A stretch of 64,000 bases of DNA from CAITSH01 sp025356665 (GTDB taxonomy: Bacteria > Pseudomonadota > Gammaproteobacteria > Burkholderiales > SG8-39): NCBI GenBank assembly GCA_025356665.1, contig JANXRV010000013.1, positions 1-64,000 of the forward strand, in the 5' to 3' direction. Position 1 is the first letter of the stretch, and the number at the start of each line of letters is the position of its first letter. Below are positions 7,666 to 15,950 of the stretch, piece by piece. Below the pieces are notes generated by a model that was given only the letters and a program-made list of their open reading frames with translations, searched no databases and was not told the origin of the DNA. A program made the translations under genes and the position numbers.

Positions 7666-10056
7666 TCAAACCTTGCCCAGCGCGCGCAGGATGCGCTCCG
7701 GTGTCGCCGGCTGGTGCGTGACGTAGGCATTGAGCGGCGCGAGGGCGTCGTTGATGGCGTTCATCACCGCGCCGGGGGCGCCGGCGGTGCCGGCCTCGCC
7801 CGCGCCCTTGGCCCCGAGCTCCGAGGTCTTGGTCGGCGTCTCGACGTGGCCGATGATGATGTCGGGCATTTCGCCGGACATCGGAACGAGGTAGTCGGCC
7901 ATGTTGCCGTTCAGCAACTGCCCGTGCTCGTCGTAAAGGCAATGCTCGAATAAGGCCGCGCCTATGCCTTGTACCACGCCACCGCGAATCTGCTCGTCCA
8001 CCAGCATCGGGTTGATGATGGTGCCGCAGTCCTCCACACACCAGTGCTTCAAGAGCTTCACAAAGCCGGTGTCCGCGTCCACCTCGACCAGCGAGGCCTG
8101 GATGCCGTTGGTGAAGACAAAGCCGTATTCGCGCGGCGTGTAGTGGCGCGTGACGGTGAGTTCGGACTGGAACTTCATCGGCAGCGTGTCCGGGCGGAAG
8201 TAGGCGACGCGGCCGACTTCGGCCAGCGTCAGCTTGCTCGCGCCGCTGAGCTTGTCGGTGACCTCGTTGTTGACGATGTCGAGCTTGGCCTTGTCTTCAT
8301 TCAGGATCGCCGCCGCGACGTCGAGGATGTTGGAGCGCAGCGCCTTGCCCGCCTGCAACACCGCTTCGCCGCCGATGCCGGCGCCGCGCGAGGCCCAGGT
8401 GCCGCCGCCGTAGGGCATAGTGGCGGTGTCGCCGGTGGCGACGCGTACCTTGTCCATGCTCACGCCCACCACACTGGCGGCAATCTGCCCGAATATGCCC
8501 TCGCTGCCCTGCCCTTGCTCGGTCACGCTGCAGGTCACATAGACAATGCCGGTGGGGTCCATGCGCAGTGTCGCACCGTCCTGCGCCGAAATGCGCGCGC
8601 CACCGACGCCGTAAAACGCGGGCGACGGATTCGTCACCTCGATCATGGCCGCAAGACCGATGCCGCGATAAATGCCTTTCTTGCGCAACACGGCCTGTTC
8701 GGCGCGCAGTTTGTCGTAATCCATCAGCTTGAGCAGTTTTTCCAGCGTTTTCTGGTGCGACAGTTTTTCGAACTTGATGCCCGAGGGCGCGGTGTAGGGA
8801 TAGGCGTCGTCGGGGATGATGTTCTTGCGCCGGAACTCGGCCGGGTCCATGCCGATTTTTTGCGCGGCGAGGTCGACGATGGCCTCGGTCAGCGCCACGG
8901 CGATGGGATGGCCCACGGCGCGGTACTGGCAGGTGACGTTCTTGTTGGTGAACACCACATTGAGTTTGGCGCGGTATTGCTTGTGGCGGTAGGGGCCGCC
9001 GGTGAGGTTAACCACCTGGTTGCCCTCGATGCCGCTGGTACGCGGATAGACCGAGTAGGGGCCGATGGCGGTGAGGTCCTCAAGGTCAAACGCAAGGATC
9101 TCGCCTTCCTTGGTGCAGGCAAGCCGCACCGTGGCCTTGTGCTCGCGTGCATGGATGTCCGTCAGAAAACTTTCCAGCCGGTCGGCGACGAATTTCACCG
9201 GGCGACGCAGCATCACCGACAGCGCGGCGGTGGCCATTTCGTCGGGGTAGACGTGGACCTTGATGCCGAAGGAGCCGCCGACGTCCTTGCAGATCACGCG
9301 CACGCTCGACTCGGGAATGTTGAGGTGGCGCGAAAAAATGTCCTGCATCATGTGCGGCGCCTGGGTCGAGTGATAGACCGTCAGCGAATGTTCCGCCACG
9401 TTGTAGTCGGCGAGGATGGAGCGGCCTTCCATGGTCACGCCGGTATGGCGGCCCATTTCATAAGTCTGCTCGACAATGACGTCGGCTTTTTTCCAGGCTT
9501 CGTCAAAGCCCTCGGTGACCAGTTCGCGCGAAAAGCAGATGTTGTCGCCAAGCTCCGGGTGGATCAGCACCTTCCCCGAAAGCGAGGCTTCCATGTCGGT
9601 GACGACGGGCAGTTCTTCCCAGTCGGCTTCGATCAGCGCCAGCGCGTCCTCGGCCTGCACGCGCGTCTCGGCCACGACCACGGCGACGGCCTCGCCCTGC
9701 CAGCAGGCGCGCTCGATGGCGATGGCGTGTTGCGGCGGCGATTTGATGCCCTTGAGGTGGCCCAGCACCGCCACCCAGGGCGTGCAGTATTCGGCCACCG
9801 CGCGGCCGTCGAACACGGCGATGACACCCGGTTGCGTTGCGGCCTTGGACAAGTCGAGGCGCGTGAGCTTGGCGTGGGCATGCGGGCTGCGGAAAAACAC
9901 CGCATGGGCGAGGCGCGGAAAGCGCATGTCATCCACGTACGTCCCGCGGCCCTGCAGAAGGCGTTTGGCGTTGGCGCGCGGTTCGCTCTTGCCGATAAAC
10001 CCGCGGTCGGTGGTGGTGCCGGGGGCGTGCAGCGGGAGTTCGGCGCGGGCGTTCAT
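7666..10056 (-). CDS. molybdopterin-binding large subunit of a xanthine-dehydrogenase-family hydroxylase
   Basis: 796 residues from the ATG at 10056, which overlaps the upstream iron-sulfur gene's stop (ATGA). It has the aldehyde oxidase/xanthine dehydrogenase a/b-hammerhead start (GRGTYVDDM, FFRSPHAHAKL), the Mo-cofactor segments CKDVGGSFGIK and the C-terminal GAKGAGEAG with the catalytic-type Glu. The CO-dehydrogenase form I motif AYxCSFR is absent. The substrate-side loop reads YRAVGHP rather than the usual YRAPGRP. Such enzymes hydroxylate carbon next to N or an aldehyde, using water and passing electrons to 2Fe-2S and FAD subunits. Substrate unknown. Confidence 0.88.
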   Translation of the reverse strand: MNARAELPLHAPGTTTDRGFIGKSEPRANAKRLLQGRGTYVDDMRFPRLAHAVFFRSPHAHAKLTRLDLSKAATQPGVIAVFDGRAVAEYCTPWVAVLGHLKGIKSPPQHAIAIERACWQGEAVAVVVAETRVQAEDALALIEADWEELPVVTDMEASLSGKVLIHPELGDNICFSRELVTEGFDEAWKKADVIVEQTYEMGRHTGVTMEGRSILADYNVAEHSLTVYHSTQAPHMMQDIFSRHLNIPESSVRVICKDVGGSFGIKVHVYPDEMATAALSVMLRRPVKFVADRLESFLTDIHAREHKATVRLACTKEGEILAFDLEDLTAIGPYSVYPRTSGIEGNQVVNLTGGPYRHKQYRAKLNVVFTNKNVTCQYRAVGHPIAVALTEAIVDLAAQKIGMDPAEFRRKNIIPDDAYPYTAPSGIKFEKLSHQKTLEKLLKLMDYDKLRAEQAVLRKKGIYRGIGLAAMIEVTNPSPAFYGVGGARISAQDGATLRMDPTGIVYVTCSVTEQGQGSEGIFGQIAASVVGVSMDKVRVATGDTATMPYGGGTWASRGAGIGGEAVLQAGKALRSNILDVAAAILNEDKAKLDIVNNEVTDKLSGASKLTLAEVGRVAYFRPDTLPMKFQSELTVTRHYTPREYGFVFTNGIQASLVEVDADTGFVKLLKHWCVEDCGTIINPMLVDEQIRGGVVQGIGAALFEHCLYDEHGQLLNGNMADYLVPMSGEMPDIIIGHVETPTKTSELGAKGAGEAGTAGAPGAVMNAINDALAPLNAYVTHQPATPERILRALGKV

Positions 10057-10541
10057 CCCGTCACCTTGGCCTTGTTCTGTTTCAACACGATCTCGATGGC
10101 GTCGACGATGGCCTGGTAGCCGGTGCAACGGCAGTAGTTGCCCGAAATGTGTTCGCGGATTTCCTCGCGATTGGCGTCCGGCTTGTGCAGCAGCAGGTCT
10201 TGCGCCGCCATTAACATGCCCGGTGTGCAAAAGCCGCATTGCAGTGCGTTGCGCTCGTGAAAGGCTTTCTGGATGGCCGCGAGCTCACCCGAGTCGGACA
10301 GGCCTTCTATGGTGTCGACGCGGCGGCCGTTGGCCTGCACCGCCAGGGTCAGGCAGCCGCGTACGATCTTGTCGTCAAGGCGGATGGTGCAGGCGCCGCA
10401 CACGCCGTGCTCGCAGCCGATGTGCGAGCCGGTGAGGCCCATTTCATCGCGCAAAAAATCGATCAGATGGGTGCGCGGGGCAATGCGGCGCGTCACCGGC
10501 TTGCCGTTGAGGGTGATGGTGGTTTCGATGTCGTGGTTCAT
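10053..10541 (-). CDS. 2Fe-2S small subunit of a molybdenum hydroxylase
   Basis: 162 residues. The N-terminal plant-type ferredoxin domain has CEHGVCGACT, and the C-terminal helical domain has CGFCTPG and CRCTGYQ, which bind the second 2Fe-2S cluster next to the molybdopterin. The start at 10541 (MNHDIETTITLNGK) fits the family length of about 160. It carries electrons from the Mo centre (7666-10056) to the FAD subunit (10564-11436), and all three genes lie in order on one strand. Confidence 0.93.
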   Translation of the reverse strand: MNHDIETTITLNGKPVTRRIAPRTHLIDFLRDEMGLTGSHIGCEHGVCGACTIRLDDKIVRGCLTLAVQANGRRVDTIEGLSDSGELAAIQKAFHERNALQCGFCTPGMLMAAQDLLLHKPDANREEIREHISGNYCRCTGYQAIVDAIEIVLKQNKAKVTG

Positions 10542-10563
10542 GTTGGTTCCGTTCAGGTCCCGT

Positions 10564-11436
10564 TCATTTTGCCGCGGTTGCCGGGGCGGCCAGCGCGGCG
10601 AGGGCGCGGCCGGTGATGACGCGCGCAAGGTGTAGTTTGGTCGCGCTCGAGGAATACAAATCGCCCGGCGGGTCGAGGTCTTTGGCCAGCGTGTCCTGCG
10701 CCCGCGCGATGGTGTCCGGGCCGAAGGCCTTGCCCTCAAGGGCGGCGGCGGTGGTGCGCGCCAGCACCGGCTCGCCGCCGGCGCCGAGAAAGGCCAGGCT
10801 CACGTCCTTGTATTTGCCGCCGCTGCAATCGGCCTGCGCGGCGAGGCCGACAATGGCGTAATCGCCGTGGCGGCGCGCCAGTTCGAGGAACGCGCAGCGG
10901 TAGCCTGCTGCGGCGATCTTGAATTCGCCCGCCACCAGCACTTCACCCGGCTGCAGCGCGGTTTCATACATGCCCTTGAAAAAATCGCGCGCCGCAACGC
11001 GGCGCTCACCTTTGGCGCCGGCGATGACAAACTGCGCATCGAGCGCAACGCACACCGCCGGGTATTCGGCCGCCGGATCGGCCATGGCGATGCTGCCACC
11101 GAAGGTGCCGACGTTGCGAATGGCGACGTGCGCGACATGCGGCACCGCCTGCGCGAGCAGCGGCAGGTATTTGGCGATGTCGCCTGAGTGCTCAATTTCG
11201 CGGTGCGTCGTCAACGCGCCAATGCGCACCGTGTCCTTGCCGACGCTGATGCCCGACAGCCCGGGCACCGCGGTGATGTCGATCAGGATGTCCGGCGCCG
11301 ACAGGCGCAGGTTGAGCGTGGCAAGCAGGCTCTGACCGCCGGCGAGCAGCTTGGCGCCCTCGCCGTGGGTTTTAAGCAGTGTGAAGACCTCGCCAAGGGA
11401 TGCGGGCCTGGCGTAGGCGAATGCGGGGGACTTCAT
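10564..11436 (-). CDS. FAD-binding medium subunit of a molybdenum hydroxylase (CoxM type)
   Basis: 290 residues from the ATG at 11436 (MKSPAFAYARPASLGE). The FAD-binding signatures LLAGGQSLLATLNLRL and NVGTFGGSIAMADPAAEYPA are those of CoxM/CutM-type PCMH flavoproteins, and the CO-dehydrogenase FAD-binding C-terminal domain follows. It is the first gene of the operon and gives the order FAD, 2Fe-2S, Mo subunit. Soluble, with no signal peptide. Confidence 0.9.
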   Translation of the reverse strand: MKSPAFAYARPASLGEVFTLLKTHGEGAKLLAGGQSLLATLNLRLSAPDILIDITAVPGLSGISVGKDTVRIGALTTHREIEHSGDIAKYLPLLAQAVPHVAHVAIRNVGTFGGSIAMADPAAEYPAVCVALDAQFVIAGAKGERRVAARDFFKGMYETALQPGEVLVAGEFKIAAAGYRCAFLELARRHGDYAIVGLAAQADCSGGKYKDVSLAFLGAGGEPVLARTTAAALEGKAFGPDTIARAQDTLAKDLDPPGDLYSSSATKLHLARVITGRALAALAAPATAAK

Positions 11437-11582
11437 AGGCTGCGTACTCCTCCAGTGCATGGGCCGGCAGAACGCTGTGCCCGATTGGGGTTGTGGCGTT
11501 CAGGCTTGATGTGCCTGTCGCAGGTGTAATCTTACCGCCGATGGCGGTGGTGGTGAAAACCAGTCCAAAAGTGAACTCAGGG

Positions 11583-11672
11583 CATTGTGAGCGTAGCGAA
11601 GCAATCTCGTCGCGCATTTTGAGCGCTTCACCCTATGAGGAGATTGCTTCGTCGCGTTGCTCCTCGCAATGA
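11583..11672. repeat. dispersed intergenic hairpin repeat (GAAGCAATCTC type)
   Basis: The arms carry GAAGCAATCTC and its complement GAGATTGCTTC, bounded by CATTGTGAG and CTCGCAATGAC. A second copy lies at 17869-17963. Repeats of this kind are known to be scattered between genes in many proteobacteria. Apart from this, the 246-bp gap at 11437-11682 shows nothing. Confidence 0.7.
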
Positions 11673-11682
11673 CATAAATTCA

Positions 11683-12381
11683 TTAGCGGTACGGATTGCT
11701 CATCATCGGCCCGTCCATCACCGACTGCGGCGGAAGCCGTCCGGTCAGCGCTTCGAGCATGATCAGTTCCTCGTCGGTGTGGTTGGACACGCTGGCCGGC
11801 ACGATGGCGTTGGCGCGGCCGTCGCCGTAGATGTAGCGCGGCGAGTCGTGGTGGCGCGTGCTATAGGCGTCGCGCGCCGCGCCGTCGGCGGAGGCGATTT
11901 CGGCCGAGCCGTAGCACAGGCAAAAATAGGAACGATCTTGCTCGGACTCGATGTAGGCGCCGGTGCCGCGTATGCCTATGGTCGCGGAGGGCGTGATGAT
12001 GCGCCGGTCGCCGCCCTTGCCAAACACGCCCAGCAGCCGGCCCGTCGCCAGGCGCAACAAGTCCACAAACTGCGCCACGCCGGCCAACTCGAGGCGGCTG
12101 TCTTCGCGTATCAGGTAGGCGTCCTGGCCGACGACGAAGATGACGAGCGCCCCGCGTGCGGTGCTGACGGTGTCGCCGGGGCGCACAAGGGTGCCCGCGC
12201 TTGCGGGCTCGCCGTTGACGCGCACATCGCCCTGGACGCTGCGCAGTCCCTGCACCGATTGTGCAATGGCGCGGCGCAAGGCCAGCGCCATTGCCAGGCC
12301 GGCGCCGCCGGCGGTCAGCGCCAGCAGCGTACGGCGCCGGCCGGCGTCTGAGGGTTTTTGAAGATTGTCGGCGCGTGTCAT
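11683..12381 (-). CDS. FecR-domain protein coupled to senB
   Basis: 232 residues. The N-terminus has a basic stretch and a hydrophobic segment (GRRRTLLALTAGGAGLAMAL) that looks like a twin-arginine-like export signal or anchor. The body carries a FecR-like domain: VQGDVRVNGEPASAGTLVRPGDTV, then ALVIFVVGQDAYLIREDSRLEL and GIRGTGAYIE. Such domains occur in anti-sigma regulators and in stand-alone periplasmic proteins; no sigma factor is adjacent. The start overlaps the stop of the selenosugar-synthase-like gene by ATGA, so the two are translationally coupled. Its part in selenium metabolism, if any, is unknown. Confidence 0.78.
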   Translation of the reverse strand: MTRADNLQKPSDAGRRRTLLALTAGGAGLAMALALRRAIAQSVQGLRSVQGDVRVNGEPASAGTLVRPGDTVSTARGALVIFVVGQDAYLIREDSRLELAGVAQFVDLLRLATGRLLGVFGKGGDRRIITPSATIGIRGTGAYIESEQDRSYFCLCYGSAEIASADGAARDAYSTRHHDSPRYIYGDGRANAIVPASVSNHTDEELIMLEALTGRLPPQSVMDGPMMSNPYR

Positions 12382-13400
12382 GGTTTTTTATCCTTATCCT
12401 TATCCTTGTGCGCCGGTTTGCGTTTGGAAACAGGCTTTGATGGTACGCGTAACAGAGCAAGATCCTGCGCGAGTTTTGCCAGCGCGCGCCGCTCGAGCGC
12501 CGGGTTGACCAGCCGCTGGCGTGACTTCACCGCAACGGCAAGCTTTGCCAGCCAGGTCGTGTCCTTGGCGGCGCGCGCCAGCAGGCGCGCCAGGGCGGCC
12601 TCATCTTCGGCCGGATAAAGCGCCGGGTAAGACCGGCCAAGCAGGCCGATATTGCCCGACACGGCTGAAGCGATGACCGGCACGCCGATGGCAATAGCCT
12701 CGGACACCACATGCGCGCCGCCTTCCATCAGGCTGGATATGACCATGGCGTGGCTGCGCGCCAGCCAGCGCATCGCGCCGGCGTGATCGAGTTCGCCCAG
12801 CCAGCGGTAACGCGGCTCGTAGCGTGCCAGCGACCGCGCTTCGCGCGCATAGTCGGCCGACATGGCCTGCCCCAGATGGACCACGCGCAGGGCCGTGCCG
12901 GAGGGCAGGCGTGCGAGAGCCAGGGCGGCGCGGAACGGATCTTTTTCCTCGCGCAGGTGCCCGATGACGGTGATGAGGCGATAGCGGCTTGGCGGCGCCT
13001 GGCGCTTGATGGCGTGCACCGACTGATGGATGACGCGGGTCTTGGCGCGCAGCCTGCCCTTGAGTTCGGCCAAGCCTTCCGCTTGCAGTACGACCATACG
13101 GTCGGCGAGGCGTAGCGATTCTTTCGCGCCGGCGTCGCTGCGGATATCGCGGTACAAGTCGGTGCCGGTCAGCACCAGCACCAGCGGGCGCGCAGGATGT
13201 GCCTGCTTGAACGCCCTGACCGAGGCATGGCTGCGGCGCGCGTGCAGCGCGATCAGCGCATCGCAGTCCTCGCCTTCCCACGCCAGCTTGATGGTGACGT
13301 GGTGGCCAAGCGCGCGCCAATGCGCCGCCCAGCGTTGCGCCGTGTTGCGGTTGCCGTGACGGGAGCCGGGGGGGGCCGGGGTTACAATGACGAGGCGCAA
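12378..13400 (-). CDS. senB: selenosugar synthase-like glycosyltransferase (SenB)
   Basis: 340 residues from a TTG at 13400 (LRLVIVTPAPPGS, probably read as Met). No ATG fits and the family begins like this. GT4-type features are the N-terminal PAPPGSRHGNRNTAQRW loop and an E-x7-E motif in SSLMEGGAHVVSEAIAIGVPV. It matches my knowledge of the TIGR04348 glycosyltransferase group found beside selD, since shown to include SenB, which joins selenophosphate to a UDP-sugar to give a selenosugar. It diverges from senA 58 bp away. The tail is a K/D-rich repeat encoded by TATCCT hexamers. Confidence 0.82.
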   Translation of the reverse strand: MRLVIVTPAPPGSRHGNRNTAQRWAAHWRALGHHVTIKLAWEGEDCDALIALHARRSHASVRAFKQAHPARPLVLVLTGTDLYRDIRSDAGAKESLRLADRMVVLQAEGLAELKGRLRAKTRVIHQSVHAIKRQAPPSRYRLITVIGHLREEKDPFRAALALARLPSGTALRVVHLGQAMSADYAREARSLARYEPRYRWLGELDHAGAMRWLARSHAMVISSLMEGGAHVVSEAIAIGVPVIASAVSGNIGLLGRSYPALYPAEDEAALARLLARAAKDTTWLAKLAVAVKSRQRLVNPALERRALAKLAQDLALLRVPSKPVSKRKPAHKDKDKDKKP

Positions 13401-13458
13401 AATTTTAATTAATGACCTGATTGGAAAAAACGAACGTGGCGAGTTGTAAGGTGGAACG

Positions 13459-14655
13459 ATGGGCAATATAGCAGAGCCGCCGCACCGCGCCGGCTGGCCC
13501 GACTTCGCGCAATTTGGCCCGCATCCTGACGCCGCCACGCTGGGCGCCTCGCTGACCGGGGCGCAGCAGACAACGCGGCAGCTCACCGCGCGTTTTGCCA
13601 CGCAGACGCTGCAAGTGCCGCTGCTGGCCATTGTTAATCCGCCGCTGTGGGAGCTCGGCCACCTGGCCTGGTTCGAGGAATTCTGGCTGCATCGTCGCGG
13701 CGATTTTGCCGTGGCTTCCATGCTCGAGCACGCCGACCGCTGGTACGACTCTTCGCGCGTCGCGCACGACACGCGCTGGGATCTTGACCTGCCCGACTTT
13801 GCCGCGACGCGCCGCTACGCCCAGGCCGTGCTCGATCGCAGCCTGGTGCTGCTGGCGGAAAAGCCGCTTGAAGATGAAATCGCTTATTTTGCACAGCTCG
13901 CGCTGTTGCACCACGACATGCACAACGAGGCCTTCAGTTATACCTGGCAAACGCTGGGTTTTGCGCCGCCTGCAGCGCAGCTTTTGCCGCGTGCGCTGGC
14001 GCAAGAGGATATTCGCATGGACGCCTGCAGCGCGGCGATCGGTTCGCGCGCCGGCGAGGGCTTTTGCTTTGACAACGAAAAGTGGCGGCACGACGCGGCC
14101 CTTGCCGCCTATGCCATCGCCGCCAGCCCGGTCAGCAACGCCGCTTTTCGCAAGTTTGTCGATATCGGCGGCTACGCCCGTCGCGCGTTATGGAGCGACG
14201 AGGGCTGGAAAATGCGCGAGCAGCTTGCGCTCGATCATCCGCGCTACTGGAAGCGCGAAAAAGGCGCCTGGCTGCTGCGACGTTTCGACGCCTGGCTGCC
14301 GCTCGATGGCGATGAGCCGGTCATGCACGTCAGCGCCCACGAGGCCGAGGCGTATTGCCGCTGGGCCGGCCGGCGGCTGCCGCGCGAGGCCGAATGGGAG
14401 CACGCCGCGCGTAACGCGCCGGGTTTTGATTGGGGGCAGGTGTGGGAGTGGACGGCTGATCGCTTTGCCCCCTATGCGGGGTTTTCCGCCGACCCGTATA
14501 AGGAATACTCGGCGCCGTGGTTTGCCGAAGACCACCGGGTATTGCGCGGCGGCAGTTTTGCCACGGCCGGACGATTGCTGCGCCCGGCCTTTCGTAATTT
14601 CTACAAGCCCGAACGGGCCGACATGTTTTGCGGATTTCGCACCTGCGCAGCATGA
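13459..14655 (+). CDS. senA: selenoneine synthase-like EgtB homologue (SenA)
   Basis: 398 residues. The N-terminal DinB-like domain holds the three iron-binding histidines of EgtB-type enzymes: His68 in LWELGHLAWFEEFW, and His151 and His155 in HHDMHNE. The C-terminal formylglycine-generating-enzyme-like domain has GRRLPREAEWEHAAR, WEWTADRFAPY and VLRGGSF. EgtB couples hercynine with a thiol; SenA, encoded with a SenB and a SelD, couples hercynine with a selenosugar to give selenoneine. The neighbours at 12378 and 14841 make the selenium assignment strong. An AAGGTGG ribosome site lies before the ATG. Hercynine must come from an EgtD encoded elsewhere. Confidence 0.85.
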   Translation: MGNIAEPPHRAGWPDFAQFGPHPDAATLGASLTGAQQTTRQLTARFATQTLQVPLLAIVNPPLWELGHLAWFEEFWLHRRGDFAVASMLEHADRWYDSSRVAHDTRWDLDLPDFAATRRYAQAVLDRSLVLLAEKPLEDEIAYFAQLALLHHDMHNEAFSYTWQTLGFAPPAAQLLPRALAQEDIRMDACSAAIGSRAGEGFCFDNEKWRHDAALAAYAIAASPVSNAAFRKFVDIGGYARRALWSDEGWKMREQLALDHPRYWKREKGAWLLRRFDAWLPLDGDEPVMHVSAHEAEAYCRWAGRRLPREAEWEHAARNAPGFDWGQVWEWTADRFAPYAGFSADPYKEYSAPWFAEDHRVLRGGSFATAGRLLRPAFRNFYKPERADMFCGFRTCAA

Positions 14656-14689
14656 TGCCCGCTACGTTTGGATTAAACTTAACACGCGA

Positions 14690-14765
14690 TACGCAATATG
14701 CAATGTGCAAAACGTAACACGTAATATGTAACACGCAATATGCAACACTCAACACTCAGGATTTA
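14690..14765 (+). repeat. AT-rich degenerate tandem repeat between senA and selD
   Basis: Imperfect repeats of AACACGCAATATGCAA and AACACGTAATATGT, followed by short AAGGATTAAGGATT repeats up to about 14815. The 185-bp gap otherwise shows only the selD ribosome site GGAGAAAA. Confidence 0.6.
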
Positions 14766-14840
14766 AGATCCAAGCCTTAAGAGGTGAAAGATTAAGGATT
14801 AAGGATTCAGGACTAAGGCTGTTCCGACGGAGAAAATGCA

Positions 14841-15890
14841 ATGAATGAGATGACCACCCCTTTTCGCCTTACCTCGCTCGCCCATGGCGGCGGCTGCGGC
14901 TGCAAGATCGCACCCGGCGTGCTGACCGAAATCCTCAAGTCCTCGCCGCTGCGCACACTGCCGCCGGCGCTGTTGGCCGGCAGCGACAACAATGAGGACG
15001 CCGCGGTCTACAAGCTCAATGACAGCCAGGCGATTGTCGCCACCACCGATTTTTTCACCCCCATCGTCGATGACCCGTTTGAGTTCGGCCGCATCGCCGC
15101 CACCAACGCCATCTCCGACGTGTACGCCATGGGCGGGCAGCCGTTGTTTGCGCTGGCCCTGCTGGGCATGCCGGTCAACCTCATGCCCATGGAGATGATT
15201 CAGAAAATCACCTCCGGCGGCGAGTCGGTATGCGCCGAGGCGGGCATTCCCATCGCCGGCGGCCATTCGATAGACACGGTTGAGCCTATTTACGGCCTGG
15301 TGGTGATAGGCCTGGTGCACCCGGACAAGATCAAGCGCAACAGCGGCGCCAGGGCCGGCGACAGCCTGATCCTGGGCAAGCCGCTGGGCGTGGGCATTCT
15401 CAGCGCGGCGCTCAAGCAGGAAAAAATCTCCGCCGAAGGCTATGCGCGCATGATCGAGTACACGACCAAGCTCAACAAGCCCGGTGTGGCCTTGTCGCAA
15501 ATGGCCGGCGTGCACGCGCTGACCGATGTCACCGGCTTTGGCCTTGCCGGCCACCTGCTGGAAATGTGCCGTGGCGCGAAACTGCGCGCCAACATCAACT
15601 GGGCCGACCTGCCGGTCATTGCGCAGGCCCTGGACCACGTCAAAGCCGGCGTCTTCACCGGCGCATCGACACGCAACTGGGCCGGCTATGGCGGTGAAAT
15701 CACATTGGCACCCGGCATGACCGATTGGCAAAAAAACGTGCTCACCGACCCGCAGACCAGCGGCGGGCTGTTGGTTGCTTGCGCGCCCGAGAGCGAGGCC
15801 GAGGTGCTGGCCTTGTTTGCACAAGACGGCTTTGCCGATGCGCGCAAGATCGGGTGCTTTGTCGAGGGTGCCGGCCTTTCGGTGTCCTGA
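14841..15890 (+). CDS. selD: selenide, water dikinase (SelD/SenC)
   Basis: 349 residues. The N-terminal HGGGCGCKIAP carries the catalytic Cys19 and Lys22, equivalent to Cys17 and Lys20 of E. coli SelD. The rest has the AIRS-like ATP-binding fold with DFFTPIVDDP, GRIAATNAISDVYAMGG and the late LTDPQTSGGLL. It makes selenophosphate from selenide and ATP. It lies downstream of senA in the same direction, and selA, selB or a tRNA-Sec gene is not seen nearby, so its local role is probably to feed SenB, though it may serve the whole cell. Confidence 0.95.
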   Translation: MNEMTTPFRLTSLAHGGGCGCKIAPGVLTEILKSSPLRTLPPALLAGSDNNEDAAVYKLNDSQAIVATTDFFTPIVDDPFEFGRIAATNAISDVYAMGGQPLFALALLGMPVNLMPMEMIQKITSGGESVCAEAGIPIAGGHSIDTVEPIYGLVVIGLVHPDKIKRNSGARAGDSLILGKPLGVGILSAALKQEKISAEGYARMIEYTTKLNKPGVALSQMAGVHALTDVTGFGLAGHLLEMCRGAKLRANINWADLPVIAQALDHVKAGVFTGASTRNWAGYGGEITLAPGMTDWQKNVLTDPQTSGGLLVACAPESEAEVLALFAQDGFADARKIGCFVEGAGLSVS

Positions 15891-15950
15891 CCGCGTGTAT
15901 GCCGCGTTCGTAGCCGCCAATTTGTATTTAAACTTGAAACAGGAGCTCCC

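Noticed and set aside
7969..10119. A 716-codon open frame on the plus strand opposite the set 1 molybdenum-hydroxylase large subunit
   Set aside because: It is antisense to a protein with clear family motifs. High GC at third positions suppresses stop codons on the opposite strand; the translation has no recognisable domain.
7666..11436. Aerobic CO dehydrogenase (coxMSL)
   Set aside because: Subunit layout is similar, but the form I active-site motif AYxCSFR is absent from this and the other large subunits, and no coxD/E/F/G accessory genes are seen.
13401..13458. Specific promoters in the senB-senA divergent gap
   Set aside because: The gap must hold control signals, but no -35/-10 pair with proper spacing could be settled by eye in this short AT-rich stretch.
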